Numbered from the stretch's first letter, positions 41,490 through 54,591 are shown. The stretch is 64,000 nucleotides of DNA from Pinus tabuliformis (GCA_031772625.1 CM062808.1:476405655-476469654), one strand, 5' to 3'. Program-made: numbers and translations. Notes: generated by a model from the sequence alone, not told the origin.

Positions 41490-44390
41490 AGATCGAGAGC
41501 GTACTAAGGAGCTTCCTGTTGTACTTGTTCAGAGACTGTTGTAGCTGAACTGCTGCCCTGCACCTCTCCCTGCGTTCTTTGCATCTGCGCGAGCTTGGCT
41601 TCAATAGAGGTTGTGATGACGAAGGCCTCATCAATCCACGCTTGTACGCAGACCTTCAAAATGGCTTCCTTGTGTCGTGCAGCATCGACCTGCTCCTTCG
41701 GCGCTTTTGCCTTCTGCATCCGCGCAAGCCTTTGTGTAAGGGCCATCGTCTGCGTAGTCCATTTCATTTCATCGTACTGTTGTTGCAGCTTACGCGCCTC
41801 TATTTCTAGGAACTATATGTTTGGGTCCTCCTACAAAGTAGTGTGGACCTCGAATGACTCTTCAAATAGTTTGGTGTAGTCCTTCACTACACTGTTGATC
41901 TCCGCTATTCCTGTTGTAATGGCACTTGCCCACTGCTATTTCACCTCAGGCGGAGTTGAAGGCTGCACCTTCAATTGTAGCTCAGCTATCTGAACCTTAG
42001 CCATCTCTTCTTTCGCCTCATGCACCCTGGCTGCTAGTCTCCGGATGCGCGCCTCTGCAAGTGCTTCTGTTGGGATGGCCAACTCAGGGACCATCTGGCA
42101 AGCTTCTTCAACCACCTGCATTAGCTGTCTATTCTGTGTCACAACCTTGTCATGCTGCAAGCTCAGTTGCTCCATATTAATCTATTTTTCGCTTATCACT
42201 TGGAGCACGCAGCCCTCCCTGACCCGCAGTTCTACAATCACTCCATCCTGCAGAACACAGAGCGTCACCCATGGGAGCGCAACCATGTTTATCCCAACTC
42301 CCTTCAGTGCACTGACCATAGGTTAGTCGGCCTCATTTTCTGTAACCAGTGCCCCCTCCAGTAGCACTATAGTGTTGGTCATTCGGACGCACAACATTTC
42401 CTCAGCTGTGGCCATGCCTACTGCGAGGCTGGTCGATAGAGTACCAGCCTGAGGAGTGCGCACCTGCAACTCTTGTATCTATGCCCGGAGGGCCCCCAAC
42501 ACCATCTGATTTTCCTCCACAAACTATTGGAGGGCCTCCGCAGTGACGTCACACACCGTCTCCCCTATATCATGTAGATCGCCCTCAGTGAGGGTGATCG
42601 GGTCGAAAGAATTCTTAGAGGCCTTCGACTTCTTCCGCTGCCCTACTTGCTCTCTCTGGTGCTGCCTCTTCAGCTGGGTGGACACTCTCTATGGGTCCAC
42701 ACCACCTTCCTCTGTTTCAGGCTCTTGTTCAGGCGAGGGTGACTTCTAGCCCTCACTCTCCTTCTCTGCTGCCTGTTGTTGTTCTGTTGCTGCCTTTGCA
42801 GTGTCCCGCACCACCTGCGCCTTTGGTGTTGTTGCTTTGTTCCTTCTCTTCTCTGCCAACTGCACCATCTGCAGTTTTTCCTCCTCCTTCTTCATCTGTG
42901 TAGCAGACTTCTCTGGGTCCACCATAGAGCTAGCTGGAGCGCACCACTCTAGCGGCCACGACTCAAGCATGGTGAATATGACATTGTTCGTGGACAGGTA
43001 GGGGAGCTCGTTCCATTTCTTCACGGGGTTCTTGCCCGCCCTAATATATACATGATGGAAGTCCGCCTTGAACTCCACGAAGCTTTGCAGACTATTGTAG
43101 ACAGTGGGCGATAACCGCGGCTTGCGGTTAATCCCCATTCTGATGTTCATCTCCATGAACACCCAGAATATCTTGTTGTCTCTGATCCTTTGTGCACCTT
43201 TAGTTGCCCACAGCAAATCGTACTTCACTGCCTCCGGAAGAACCTGCGCAATCGTGGGGATTTGGTTGTCCTCGGGCAATTCCCAAGCCACCAGCACTAT
43301 GGATAGCAAAAGCCACACATAGTGGAAAGTCTTCCCCTATTCCTGTGCCTCATGAAAATTTTCTAGGAACTCCTTGCACAAGTACTCTGACCACTTAAAC
43401 TGGACCCCCTCTGCACACTGCACTTTCGCATAACCTTGCCAGCCAGTATCTCTGTCGCGACTTTGCCCACATTATTGTTGATACTGGAGATCGCGTACCC
43501 TCTCTTCTTCTTCTCCAGCTTGAATTTTCTCTTCATGGCCTCCGCGATGGCCAAATCATTGCTCTTACCCTCAGAAATATCATTTGGGTCCTCCCCCTTG
43601 CAAGGAAGTCGGGTAATTCTGTGGATTAGGTGGTCTGTGATGGGGATGTGCTCCTCCATCCACAAACATGCATCATGCACTAGGCGGAACAACTGCCTGA
43701 TGACAAAGATAGTCACTGGGGCGCAATGGTAATGTGGCACCCAAAGCAAGTTTAACAACCCTGCTCTCTCTACTCAGCATAACCACTTGTGCGGCTCCAA
43801 CTCTATGACTCATGTCGTTGTGTTTTTCTTTGGTTTCATTAGCTACGTGGTTGCTAAGTGTGGGAATTTCTCGTGGTCCACAAGATCCCAATCTTTAAAC
43901 TTTAGAATCGGCACCCGTCCTAAGTGTGCTCCTTCAAAAATGATATCATCAGGGAGCAGCGGAGTCTGCAGAGAGCTTTTGCTCTCATCTAGGTCCTTAG
44001 GCCTCTTCAGTGGTCATCTCTTCGATATCCATGGCTTCCTCTGGCGTAGTCAAACTGTTGTTCCACAAATCTCTCAACGGTTCAGGTAGGTGTTCAAATA
44101 ATGCCTTCGACTTCAAAGGATCGAACAAATTAGAGTTCCTGAATCCCTGGGCACACAACAGCTCAATTCAAATGGCCAAGTGTTGTTTGTTGGGAAGCCC
44201 TTTGCAATTTATAATGCCTTTTGAATTTGAATTTGACCGTTCCCCCCAAATCCAGTCCATTAATGCTCCCTTGGGGGAAAATTTTCCCAAATCTAGCAAA
44301 TAAAGTTTTCCTTAAATGCCTGCCACCCACTTCATTTGGTCTCAAACCAAGCATCACATCGTGAATAGTGACTGCAACGGTCACTTTCTA
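41490..44390 (-). pseudogene. Extra reading-frame region of element E between integrase and 3' LTR
   Basis: The minus strand has several coding-like segments: HDACLWMEEHIPITDHLIHR and GYAISSINNNVGKVATEIL (43440-43700), WATKGAQRIRDNKIFWVFME and VEFKADFHHVYIRAGKNP (42960-43220), a Lys/Glu/Gln-rich helical stretch (42750-42900) and coiled-coil-like parts near 41950-42170 and 41510-41760. There is no recognised family. Athila elements carry an env-like frame at this position, but I see no clear signal peptide or membrane segment. Order and a few motifs (GY...N...ATEIL) resemble the repeat-borne frame of A. It is broken. Confidence 0.55.
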
Positions 44391-44555
44391 GCCAACCTGC
44401 GTGGCAGCACAGCTACCCTTGCGCTGTTGTGGACCCTATGACACCTCGTTACTGCTCGCAATCCTGACATCATACAGCTCTCGGGCATATTAGTTTATAG
44501 TCCTGCGCCTCATTTTAGCTTCCTGGAGCGCTAAGACTATGCTTCCCACGGCTAG

Positions 44556-45530
44556 TCAGATGGTCGGGCCACCTGTATACGGCTTAAACCAACTACTGTT
44601 TACTTTTCCTTGGAAGAGTTTGCCTTTTAACTTCACCAACTGCATCGCGCCATCATCTGTGATCTCCTTAATAACATACAGTCCCATCCAATGCATTTGG
44701 AGCTTCCCCGGGAATTTATCAAACTTAATATCGTATAAAAATACCAAATCATTCACCTTAAAGGTGCGCAACTTGATATGTTGATCGTGCCAAGCCTTTT
44801 CGCACTGCTTTTGTATTTGTTGATGGAATCCAGCCAAAAACCGTTCTTCTTCGAGTTCCTCCAGCTACGCAAGCCTCTCCTCCAGGGCCCCACAGTCCAT
44901 CGTAGTTGTAAGTGCTACTATGCACATACTAGGCATGATATACTCCATAGGCATTACAGCCTCTACTCCATAGACAAGCCTAAAAGGCGTTTGTCCTGTC
45001 AGTTTCTTGCATGTCATCCTATAAGCCCATAATACTGCAGGGAAGCGCAAATACCAATCACTTTGTTGCACGTTACATACTTTCGTCAACGCAGTCTCTA
45101 AGACTTTGTTAAATGCTTCTACGGTCCCGCTATCCTGTGGGTGATACGGTGTGCTTTTCTGATGATACACCTGAAATTATTCCGTCAGCGCGTTGATCGT
45201 TTCATTCAGGAAATGTGTACCATGATCACTCATTAAGATCTTTGGACAACCGAATCACATCAGTACGTGCTCAAACAAGAACTTTGTGTTTGTCAAGGCC
45301 GTGCAATCCTTTATCGGTTGTGCTTCTACCCAACAAGTCAGGTACTCTGTCGCGGTGATAATATATCTCGCACCTATCTTTCCTTGAGATTTGATAGGTC
45401 CTACAAAGTCGATCACCCACTTTTCGAAGGGTTGCAATGTCATCTGCGGATTCAAAGGCATCTTGTTCCTTCACGATGGCTTACTCGTTCTTTGGCATAC
45501 ATCACATGCCTTGCAATGTGCTTTTGAATC
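44556..45530 (-). pseudogene. pol: Element E integrase
   Basis: Core motifs on the minus strand are KWVIDFVGPI and YIITATEYLTCWVEAQPI near 45330-45430, and STPYHPQDSGTVEAFNKVLE with LWAYRMTCKKLTGQTPFRLVYG near 44970-45160. The C-terminal domain (LQMHWMGLYVIKEITDDGAMQL, FKPYTGG) is at 44560-44720. It is decayed but typical of gypsy integrase. Confidence 0.82.
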
Positions 45531-45879
45531 TTGATGAAGGGTTGGCCACCACAACCCTACGCAGAGAATCTTCTACGCGGTTGCTCTCCCTGCATAATGA
45601 CCTCCCACGGCACCCCCATGAGCATCCGCAAGGATGCTACTTCATTCAAACTCTGGTACATGCCTTCGCAGTATCTCATCATTCCCCATCTTGTATAGAT
45701 GCCCCGCAATCACAGAAAAATCTGCTGCTCGCAACCAGTAGTTCCTTCTTCTGCTAGACAGAGTAACCTTCTGGCACAGTTCCAGTTGTTAGAAAGTGAA
45801 TTATATCTTCAAAATGTCTGTCCGCTATGCGCACAGCAAAAAGCTACGCGTCAGGTAGTCCTTCCTCCAAGCTAGTAGG

Positions 45880-47100
45880 TTCCTCCCCTATCTTAATGCG
45901 TGACAAGTGATCAAGTCCCGCGTTCAGTCGCCCAGGCTTCACAACAACTTCAAAATCGTATTCTTGGAACAATAAAAGCCACCTGCATATGTGCCCCCCA
46001 ACACAGGCTTATTGACCAAGTATTTCAGTGTGGAATGATCTGTATACATCTTGAAGTGTCCCCCTAGTAAGTAGTGTCGATATTTCTGGAGTGTGCACAC
46101 CATAGCCAATCCCTCATGTTATGTGGTGGAATAGTTCTTTTCTGCTTTAGATAGTCTGCGACTCGCGAACGCGATAGGGTGATCCAAGCCTTCTCCACCA
46201 TCTTGTGTGAGTACTACACCCAGCGCTATACACGACGCGTCAACATGAACATGAAATTTTTTCTTCTAGTTAGGGAAGACAAGAATCGATGCAGTAACCA
46301 GCTTCTCCTTCAATATATCCAGGCTCTTTTTACAGTTATCGTCCCAACAGAACGTGACATCCTTCTTCAACAGTTTTTCCATCAGCGCAGTGATCTCGGT
46401 GTAACTTTTGATAAAAATTTTGTAGTACCCCATATGTCCCAAGGTAGCGTGCATCTGTTTCACACTGTACAGTGCTTCCAAATTTAGAATCACAACAATT
46501 TTCGTGGGGTCTACCATCAACCCTTGTTTACAAACCACATGCCTGAACAGGTTCCCAAAAGGAACGAGGAACATACACTTCTTGAGGTTGAGCGCGATTT
46601 GGTATCTTCGGCATGTATCCATCATCAAGTGTAGGTTCGCTACATGGCACCTAACCAACCAAAATATAGTCCAATCATCAAAATAGACCTCCAAGAATTT
46701 ATGAATATATTCCCTGAATGCCACAACAACTACGCGTGAAAAGATGGTTGGTGCGTTCTTCAGTCCAAACAGCATGATAGTGTATTGAAAGCAACGCCAC
46801 TCCATCATGAAGGTTGTCTTGCTCCTATCCTCCAACGCGATCCTTATCTAGTGGTACCCTGAGAACTCATCAGTGAAAGAATATGCTTCCTAACTGCCTA
46901 CATTGTCCAATACTTCGTTTGTGTTGGGAATGGATCATGTACGCATGCGTCATTCAACTTTCTAAGATCCACCCATATTCTTATTTCTTCCTTCTACTTC
47001 TTCTCTTGTACCACCATCAGACTTACCCAATCAGATTCCTCCATAGGCTCAATGATGCCTGCTGCGAGCATTTTGTCTAGTTCTATGCGAATCTTCTTCA
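45880..47100 (-). pseudogene. pol: Element E reverse transcriptase and RNase H
   Basis: Reverse transcriptase motifs on the minus strand are FQYTIMLFGLKNAPTIFSRV and YFDDWTIF, the latter a variant of the usual YxDD box (about 46660-46690). The connecting domain (LGHMGYYKIFIKSYTEI) and a gypsy RNase H remnant (DASCIALGVVLTQ, TDHSTLKYLVNKP) follow down to about 45900. The part before the core (about 46900-47100) is poorly kept. No second RNase H is seen here. Confidence 0.8.
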
Positions 47101-47399
47101 TGTATTTTGGATTTAAGTGATATGGTCTCTACTTGACTGGCTTCGCGTCGGGTTTTAATGTGATCCTCATTACCCCTAAGTCTCTGATTATTCCCTTTAA
47201 GTCCGTAAACTTGGTTGGGAATAAGTCCTAATATTCGCGGAGTAGTTCAGTGACCTTGTCCACCGTCACGTCATCCTAGTAGTCCCCAATCTTCACGAAT
47301 TTAAGCTCTGCCTCTATACCAATATTCACCTGCTTAGTCTTCACTAGCGCAGTTATGTCAGGATTCTCAATTTGTGGTCCTTGAACCTCGCACTAGCCT

Positions 47400-48890
47400 T
47401 CTGTCTTCAGAATATTAATTTTCTACGGATCTTCATCCTCTTCCTCAGCAGTTACATTATAACACTCCAGCACGCAACTTAACTGAGCAGCCCATTCAGG
47501 CTGAATCAACTCTACTGGCTCCTGTGGCATCCTAAAGATGGCCGCTTTTACTTCTTGTAGTGCTTCATCAATACTATCCCAACCATCCTCAAAATTGAAG
47601 GTCATCACGAACCCTTTGCACATAACATCCCATTCACCTGTCCCATGGCGAAGCTCTATTTGTATATACCAGTTCATTGGTATAACATCCAAGGTGTGAC
47701 AGAACAGGTGCGCCACTCAGGCTGAGGATTTTCCCCATAGGCCTACATCCACTTAGCCAGATGCATGCACAGATAATCCTACCCATTATATTTTTCTGTC
47801 AATTGCACTCTAGGCTTCCGAAACCATGTGCGCATCATCCTCCTACAGTCGCGCCAGTCATCAAAGATCCTTTTGTGTGCACCCCACCACCTCGTGGGCA
47901 TAGCTTGCAATACCCAATTCAAGGCCTAGAAACGTTGCTTTTCCGGCACCTCCCTTTCAAACTTATCCAAGAAAGTATCTACCTCACTTAACCCATCATA
48001 AGTAGGCAGATCTCACACTTCTATCGATACACAGTGCAGTGATCTTGTCATCATATTACAGTTCAACGTGGTTACCTCATGTAATCGGTTCTGCCATCAC
48101 TCTATTTCCTCATCAAAATCCAATGTACATGAGCTTTCGTGCTCCCATGAGATCCGATCGTCCGTGGTGGGATTTACCCAATCTTTCTCTCACGTGGTTA
48201 TCTTGTAGATGCAGTCCAAATCATCGTCACTTTCATAGTTGCGTACCAGCTCCGTATAGCATGATCCTTCATCAGGGTCCAAGGGTATAACTACGTGCAG
48301 AGACTTCTTCTCAAAATTCATCTTGTGCTTTTTCAAATTAATCACCCCATTCATGTCAGTGGCCCAATCAATTCCTAAGAGCACAGGGTAGGAATTGTTG
48401 TCGTCAACAATCTCTATCACTTCAAAGTCTGCTAGCGCCCTCACTCCTTCAATATCCATGGTAATCACCTGCAATCTCCCAATGGGTATAATCTTCTGTT
48501 GGTTCGCCATTTGTAGCTAAATAGGAGACCACTGTAGCGTAGGTCTCCCCATCCGCTCCCATGTCTGCTTCAGCAGAACATTCGCATCCGATCCTAAATC
48601 CATAATTACTTTGTCCATTTCATTTTCTCCAATTTGCATGATTAACCTCATTTCTCTCCCCATCCTCGTCTTATGCTTTCCAATCTTCCGAACTACGCGC
48701 GGTTCTCCTGGTGCGATCCCAGCGCATCTGTTAATGAGTTCCTGCAATCCTTTTATATCCTTACTGTCATGCAGTAAGTTCATGCATGTTTCCAGGAACG
48801 TCGTAAGCATAGAGGGGTCCATCTCCGTCTCTGGTCTATCTTTTCTTCCTGAAGTGGAGGCATCAACAAAGCTCTTCTTAGCTTCCATAA
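47400..48890 (-). pseudogene. pol: Element E protease and linker
   Basis: Protease-like sequence includes KVIMDLGSDANVL (about 48580-48625), then FEVIEIVDDNNSYPVLLGIDWA with NLKKHKMNFE near 48300-48440. A linker with HTLDVIPMNWYIQIELRHGT, of a type common in plant Athila/Tat polyproteins, is near 47620-47700. It is decayed. Confidence 0.7.
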
Positions 48891-48899
48891 AGGTTTCTC

Positions 48900-50480
48900 A
48901 AGCGCGCTCCAAATCAAACTCTGCTTCTTTCACCGGAACTTTGCGAACCCAAGTGCTATCTTCAGGTTGTTTGTCTTTGTCATCTCTTGTTGTAATGCCA
49001 CTTCGGAGCACAATGTTCACATTTGGATCTTCCTCCCGTGGCTCAGACCCCATCATCTGTAGGTTCTGATTCGGGGGAGGTGGTGGCGCTCCCTTGTCGT
49101 GTATCCTAGCTATTAGCGTAGGACAATCTTCCGTCTCGTGATCAAACAAGGTATAGTACAGACACGATGGACGCTTGGGTTCATACAATCGTGGGCATAA
49201 TGTCCTGGCCCTCCGCAATTGTAGCATATCAATTATCCATGACCTCTTCCAGGTCCTCCTCCATCTCGACCCCGTCCACGCCCCTGAAATCATGTTCACG
49301 CTACTCCCACATTTTGATCTAGGGGCCGCAATTCGGCCTGAACTCTATAGGTGGGAGTTCTATCCATCATCAGCTCATAGCTTCTACAAGTGTGCTCATC
49401 ATGTCCCACTGACCTACAAAAATTATAGAACAACTATTGCAAATTCTGCATGTACTTCTGTAACAAATGGTAGTTGTCCGTAGCATGCTTTCCACCTATT
49501 TGACAAATCATGCACCACAAAGCAGGGACTGCGCTAGGTCCTACTTGGGCTTCCTGTCTTTACAACATCAGTCCTCCTCCTACGTGGTAATTTTTGAACA
49601 CCAGGAAGTGGTCCTTATTGTGATCCTGACCTTTGCATTTTACGCACCACACTTCTTTGCATACTTCTGGTCAAGCTGTCATGTCCTGTTCCGGACTCTG
49701 CATCTCAAGGCATAAATTTTTCAATTGTGTGTGGATCTGCTGAACTCCCAAGTTAAGATCCTTCATTGGGGTCTCATGAAGCCTCATCGCGATCTCTAGG
49801 GCCTTTGCCTGAGTCATTAACTTTTGTTGTGATAGTGCGCTCCTCAGATGTGGCGTTAATGACGCTACAAACCATTCGCAGTGCTGTCCATCTATTAGAT
49901 TCATATTAGCTTCGCGAATCGTGCACTTCAGCCTCTGATCAAGCTCCCAAGGAGTCTTTCCTGGTAGCATTGTGATCTCTTTGAATCCAATGATCAACTG
50001 TGCTTCTAACTTCAGCCTGCTAAATTCCTTATTTAGCGCAATTTGGATATCCGTGATTCTCGTATTCAGATTGTCATTAGAATGCTTAATATACCAGGTC
50101 AGCGCGTGATCTTGCAGGGTGATAACCAGTGTCACTTTATTTATATTATCATCTTTAACTCCCTACGCTTCCAATATGGCTCTTATCACGAACCAAAACT
50201 GGTCCGGATCTTCATTTCCCATTCCCTTGAACACATGCAACTTTATTGTGCTTGCCATATTGAATTGCGGTGGTGGCGGAGGTGGTACGAGTGAAGATGG
50301 AGGTGATGGCAGTGAAGCCAGTGGAGGTGTGGGTGGGGGTGACATGCACAAAATCCTCCTGCCTTATCAAATGGATCACACTTCGCATAGAGACCTTCAC
50401 GAGCTCTTCGTCGTCCCCTCGCGGAGGTGAAATAAAAGGGCTATTCTCTGGTCCCTTACTTCCTTCGTTCCTGTAGGTTT
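48900..50480 (-). pseudogene. gag: Element E gag
   Basis: A Pro-rich N-terminal stretch and QFNMASTIKLHVFKGMGNED lie near 50170-50300. The capsid-like domain (LQDHALTWYIKHSNDNLNTR; LPGKTPWELDQRLK) follows at 49680-50135. A zinc knuckle CYNCGGPGHYAHDC is near 49186-49227 and a further knuckle remnant lies near 49370. Size and motifs fit Athila/Tat gag. Confidence 0.78.
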
Positions 50481-50489
50481 CTCCGCTTC

Positions 50490-51006
50490 ACGTAGCTCGG
50501 AACATCAAGGTAATTTCATAACCCTCTTTTCACACAATAGAAATTTAATCCAAGTATTTGGAGACTTTACGTACTTACCTCGTGGTCCTTTTAGGAAGCG
50601 TCATTCTGCCTCGCTATAGCTGACTAAAGTGTCTACTGCAAACTCAGTAATGAATCCTCCTGTAATCCGATCGAGCCAGTGATCAACAACGCGCATGATG
50701 TTATCTTCTGATGCTTCTAATCTGTGCACCAACTCTAGGGTCCACACAATAGGACCGTCGAGCTTCCACCTTCCTTGACTACCTGCTAGCTTCGCGATCC
50801 ACTCATACAACTCAGTAGGGAAAGATGCGAAGAAGATTTTGTAGATCTCTGTGTACAGGCAGAAGTCTAATGACTCTTCTTTTATCAGTCACGGATTCCT
50901 GTTCTCCTGCGTCGCAAACTCATGAATTCTCATGTCTAACCAACCTTCAATTTCCTTCTTAGTTGGATTCCAATGATACGACATCAGACATCTCCATGCA
51001 GATTCT
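50490..51006 (-). other. Element E 5' leader
   Basis: About 500 bases lie between the primer site and gag, with a short minus-strand coding-like stretch (VAKLAGSQGRWKLDGPIVW-like, 50601-50810). It could be the gag N-terminal part or an upstream frame; I cannot decide. Confidence 0.4.
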
Positions 51007-51025
51007 GGTCCCAGCAACGGAACCA
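51007..51025 (-). other. Element E primer-binding site
   Basis: The minus strand reads TGGTTCCGTTGCTGGGACC, two bases inside the 5' LTR. It resembles primer sites of plant gypsy elements rather than the initiator-Met type used by the copia elements here. Confidence 0.75.
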
Positions 51026-51027
51026 TT

Positions 51028-51940
51028 TGTTGGCTTATTGGGGCCTGACCTAGGTTCAGAGTTAATTAGCCAAACAAATCCCTACACCACTGGCCCTTTC
51101 GGCAACAGCCCGCGGTGCACAGACTGAAGTCTCACCCGAAGTAGTATGGGGGGATGCTGGAACCAAGTTTCCACACCCTCGAGATGTCTGAGGGGTCGAT
51201 TTAGTCCAACTGTGAATATCTTCACGCAGGTCACTTTGCGCACTATCCTGACCTGTGATGCCTTCGCGATCTGTTATAATCGCCTTGGCGCAGCCCTAAC
51301 CAGGGACTAAGGTGCTTTCGCTGCTTATGGCAACAATCTAAGCTATTTCCCCAAGTTAAACCGCGGATCTTGGTTATATTCTTGCAATTTTTAGTTATTT
51401 TCACATAAATGGATACTTATCTCACATTTACTTAATCAACACAATCATATATGTTCGCGCATCATAAGACAGTAAAGAATGCAATTCATACCCAATATAC
51501 TCAATGCATAAAAACAAGAAATAGATACACAGAATTGATGTGAAACTTCTCTTTATTAATGCTTCAATTGGTTACAAACTTGACTCACCCTACACTCTCA
51601 GTTGCAGGGGTCCGCACACTCAGCTGTAAAGCCCTTTCCTACTCTACGAACCAAAGAATCAACTCTACTCTTTAGATAAGACTCAATTCTTCATCCTTCA
51701 TTGTTATTTACAACTTAGAGCCTTGCTCTATTTCTACAATCCGATGGTCTGCAGACCATGGGTAGATCTCTAAAGCCAACATTACATTACAAAAATGAGG
51801 GCGGACAAACCTATGACTTATGTACAAACTTTGTGCTCCGCGCCCACAAAATGCGGAGTCTTTACATCGGATTTACATCTTTTGACCAAAATCTAGGTTT
51901 TAAGCCCCAAAACTTCCCTTGGGAGATCCTGTGCCCAACA
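51028..51940 (-). repeat. Element E 5' LTR
   Basis: This 913-base LTR runs on the plus strand from TGTTGGCTTATTGG to GTGCCCAACA. It is followed directly by the continuation of D1. Confidence 0.9.
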
Positions 51941-53764
51941 TTCTCTCTAGAGCGAGAATTGAGTATCCCACCCAAGGAGTAGCTGTTAGTTCCAAAGGAG
52001 GAGCCTTAAACAGAGCTTTAGGATGTGGTGGGTAGCCACATGTAGAGGAGAATATAGGAGGCAGAGTGGAGGCACCCACTCAATGATAATCTTCTAGAGA
52101 GGGGAGGAAGAGAACCACAGAAGTTGACATATTGGTGCAGGATGCACAGGAGCACATGGGAGCTCTTTCATCTCAATGTAGGAAGAGGAGGTCACAAGAA
52201 AGATACATTGGGTATATGGCTTTCATGACATAATTCATTGAGACAGAGGCTTCTTCATTTGAGAAAGAAATATCTCAACCAGTGTGGGTTGATGCCATGA
52301 TGGAGGAGTATGACTCCATAATGAAGAAAAATGTATGGGAGGTAGTGCCAAGAGTAGAGAACAAGCCAGTAGTTGGTTCCACATGGATCAAAAAATGAAG
52401 CATGCAATTGATCTATAAGGCCATATTTGTGGACAAATGCTTCTCTCAGGTATAGGGAGTGGACTATGAGGAAAAATTTTCACCAGTGGAAATATTTTCC
52501 TCCATCAGAACCATTCTATCATTATTTGCACAGATGGGCTGAAAGATCCATCAGATGGATGTGAAAACTACCTTTCTCAATGGTGTTGTTGAGGAAGAAA
52601 ATTACATAAAGAAGCTAGAGGGGTTTGAGACATATGACAGGGGGAGACATATATGTAGAATCGGGAGAGGCTTGGATGGTCTCAAACAGGTGCCCTAAGC
52701 ATAGTACACTCGGATTGATACATATCTCAGTGGATTGGGCTTCACCAAAAGTGAAGCATATGCCAATCTCTATCACATTGTGGTAGATGGAAATTTTCTT
52801 ATCTTGGTTTTGTATGTTGATGACTTGATACTTACAGGGGATGAGTATTTGTTCCTCTCTTCTAAGGAGGACCTTGCGAGAGAATTTTAGATCACAAACA
52901 TGGGCTTCATGCATTACCTCCTTGGGCTGGAAGTATGCTAGGGTGATGGTGAGTTGTTTGAGTCAGGTGAAGTATGCCTCTGAAATAATTCAGATATTTC
53001 ACATGAAGAACTGCAAACTTATCGACACACCTCTAGCTAGAAACTAAAGGGAGTGCTTCTCAGGAGAGGAAGTAGATGCCACCATCTACAAACATCTTGT
53101 GGGATCCTTAATGTATCTGGTAAACACAAGGCCTGCCATATGATATGCAGTTAATCAATTGAGTCAAGCCATGGTGAATTCTACCAAGATATATTGGAAG
53201 GCAAGAAAGCATGTGTTGAAGTACCTCATAGGCTCAAACGAGTATGGATTATGGTACAAAAGGGTAGAGGGAGTGAAACTCCAAGACTTCACTGATGCAG
53301 ATTGGGTAGGGATTCCATTAGATGAGAAAATTACTTCAAGTGTTATCTTCAATGTTGGGTCTACAATTATTCCTTGGTATAGCAGGAAACAGAGGTTTGT
53401 GGCACTCAGCTAAGTAAAGGCTGAATACATGGCTACAATTCAAGAAACATGTGAGGCCATATGGATGAGGAAAATACTTGTGGGTATTTTCAGTCAGGAG
53501 ATGCATTCGATAGTGATTCATTTTGATAATCAGAGTTGTATCAAACTTTTTGAGAATCTAATATTTCATGACATGTCCAAGCACATTGATATCAGGTATC
53601 ATCACTTGCAGGATTGACTACAAAGGAGAATTATGGTGCTATAGTACATTCCAACTGAGGAGCGAGATGCAGATATCTTGACAAAGGCATTTTCAAGAGG
53701 CAAATTTGAATTCCATAGGTGCAGGATAGGGGTAGTGAAAAATCCCTTTCTTGATAAGAGGGAG
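51941..53764 (+). pseudogene. D1 reverse transcriptase and RNase H remnants
   Basis: The region starts with the sequence that continues D1 after E. Polymerase remnants include QPVWVDAMMEEYDSIMKKN and LVLYVDDLILTGDE (about 52803-52845). The RNase H side shows YLVNTRP, LKYLIGSNEYGLWYKR, DADWVGIPLDEKITSS and HFDNQSCIKLFENLIFHDM. It is decayed, and homologous to 59650-61486. Confidence 0.78.
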
Positions 53765-54591
53765 TGTTAGAAATGTAGAAAGAAAGGCTAAATTTGATTT
53801 GTGCCTTAGTCAAATTTAGTAATTCGATTTCCCACATCAGCAAGATGACTTGGATTGCAGTTAACTTGTGTGACATGCACTTAATAAATTTGAGTTAGAG
53901 GCTAGAAGTAGTGGATGAAGTGATTGCTAAATTTTAGCAATTTATTTAAGTTATTTTCAATTTTACTCAATTAATTGAGCTCAAGTACTCAGTTGAAGGT
54001 CAGTTGAGTAGTAAAATTGTTGTTGACTTAAGGATCTCTCAGTTAAACCAGTCAATCAACTAAAAATGGCCTAGACAGGCATGAAATTTGAATTTCCTAG
54101 CTGGAGTGGCAGAAAAGGAACATTGTAATTATCAATTTTATATTAGTTTGGTGTGCAGGCTTGGCAATTAAGCAGGTGAATCATTCCTCTGTTCAAGAAA
54201 ATAGGAAAAATTCGCATATTTTAGGAGCTGATTTCCTCAAGGATTGCGCAAGGAAATAGGAGCAAGTTGGGGCCTTAAATTGGATAAGTGTTTACCAAAG
54301 AAGTACAATTAGCAAGAGAACATGTTTACATTGTAGGTTGTGCTTCAGGATTGAAGCAAGACATTGTAATAGTTTCTCACTCTCATCTGATTAATGAAAA
54401 GAAGCGAAGTTGTTTTCCCTAGTTGGGTTCCCCTGTAAATCATTGCGCTCTTGTGGTGTTTTAATGGTTGCATGTCATTACATGTGTTTCTAAATTATTA
54501 TTTCCATTCCACGAAATAGTAGAGGAAATTTTTAATCTCTTGTTTTCAGTTTGAATACATCAGTAGTAGAAAATTTATATTAATTTCTACA
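53765..54591 (+). repeat. D1 3' LTR
   Basis: This 827-base LTR runs from TGTTAGAAATG to ATTTCTACA. It resembles the D2 3' LTR (61487-62352) more than either 5' LTR; for example both contain AAGTGTTTACCARAGAAGTAC. Confidence 0.88.

Larger units (their letters stand above)
40473..51940 (-). mobile_element. Element E: Ty3/gypsy retrotransposon, Athila/Tat-like, inserted in D1
   Basis: E is an 11.5-kb minus-strand element with LTRs of about 915 bases (TGTTGG/CCAACA ends), a primer site, gag, protease, reverse transcriptase, RNase H, integrase and then about 2.9 kb of further coding-like sequence before the 3' LTR. The LTRs differ by about 10 percent in the first 250 bases. The flanking pentamers (TTCCA and TTCTC) agree only in part, as expected for an old insertion. 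D2 shows the uninterrupted target. E is broken, with many interruptions. Confidence 0.88.
37689..54591 (+). mobile_element. Element D1: old Ty1/copia retrotransposon, split by element E
   Basis: D1 consists of 37689-40472 and 51941-54591. It has a partial 5' LTR, primer site, gag, protease, integrase, then after E reverse transcriptase, RNase H and a full 3' LTR. All domains match D2 in order and sequence. The coding region is heavily broken, with a dozen or more interruptions, so it is old. I could not assign the copia lineage. Confidence 0.85.

Noticed and set aside
43204-43732. Plus-strand frames in the extra region of E
   Set aside because: Minus-strand frames here fit the element orientation and coiled-coil composition better; the plus-strand ones show no domain.
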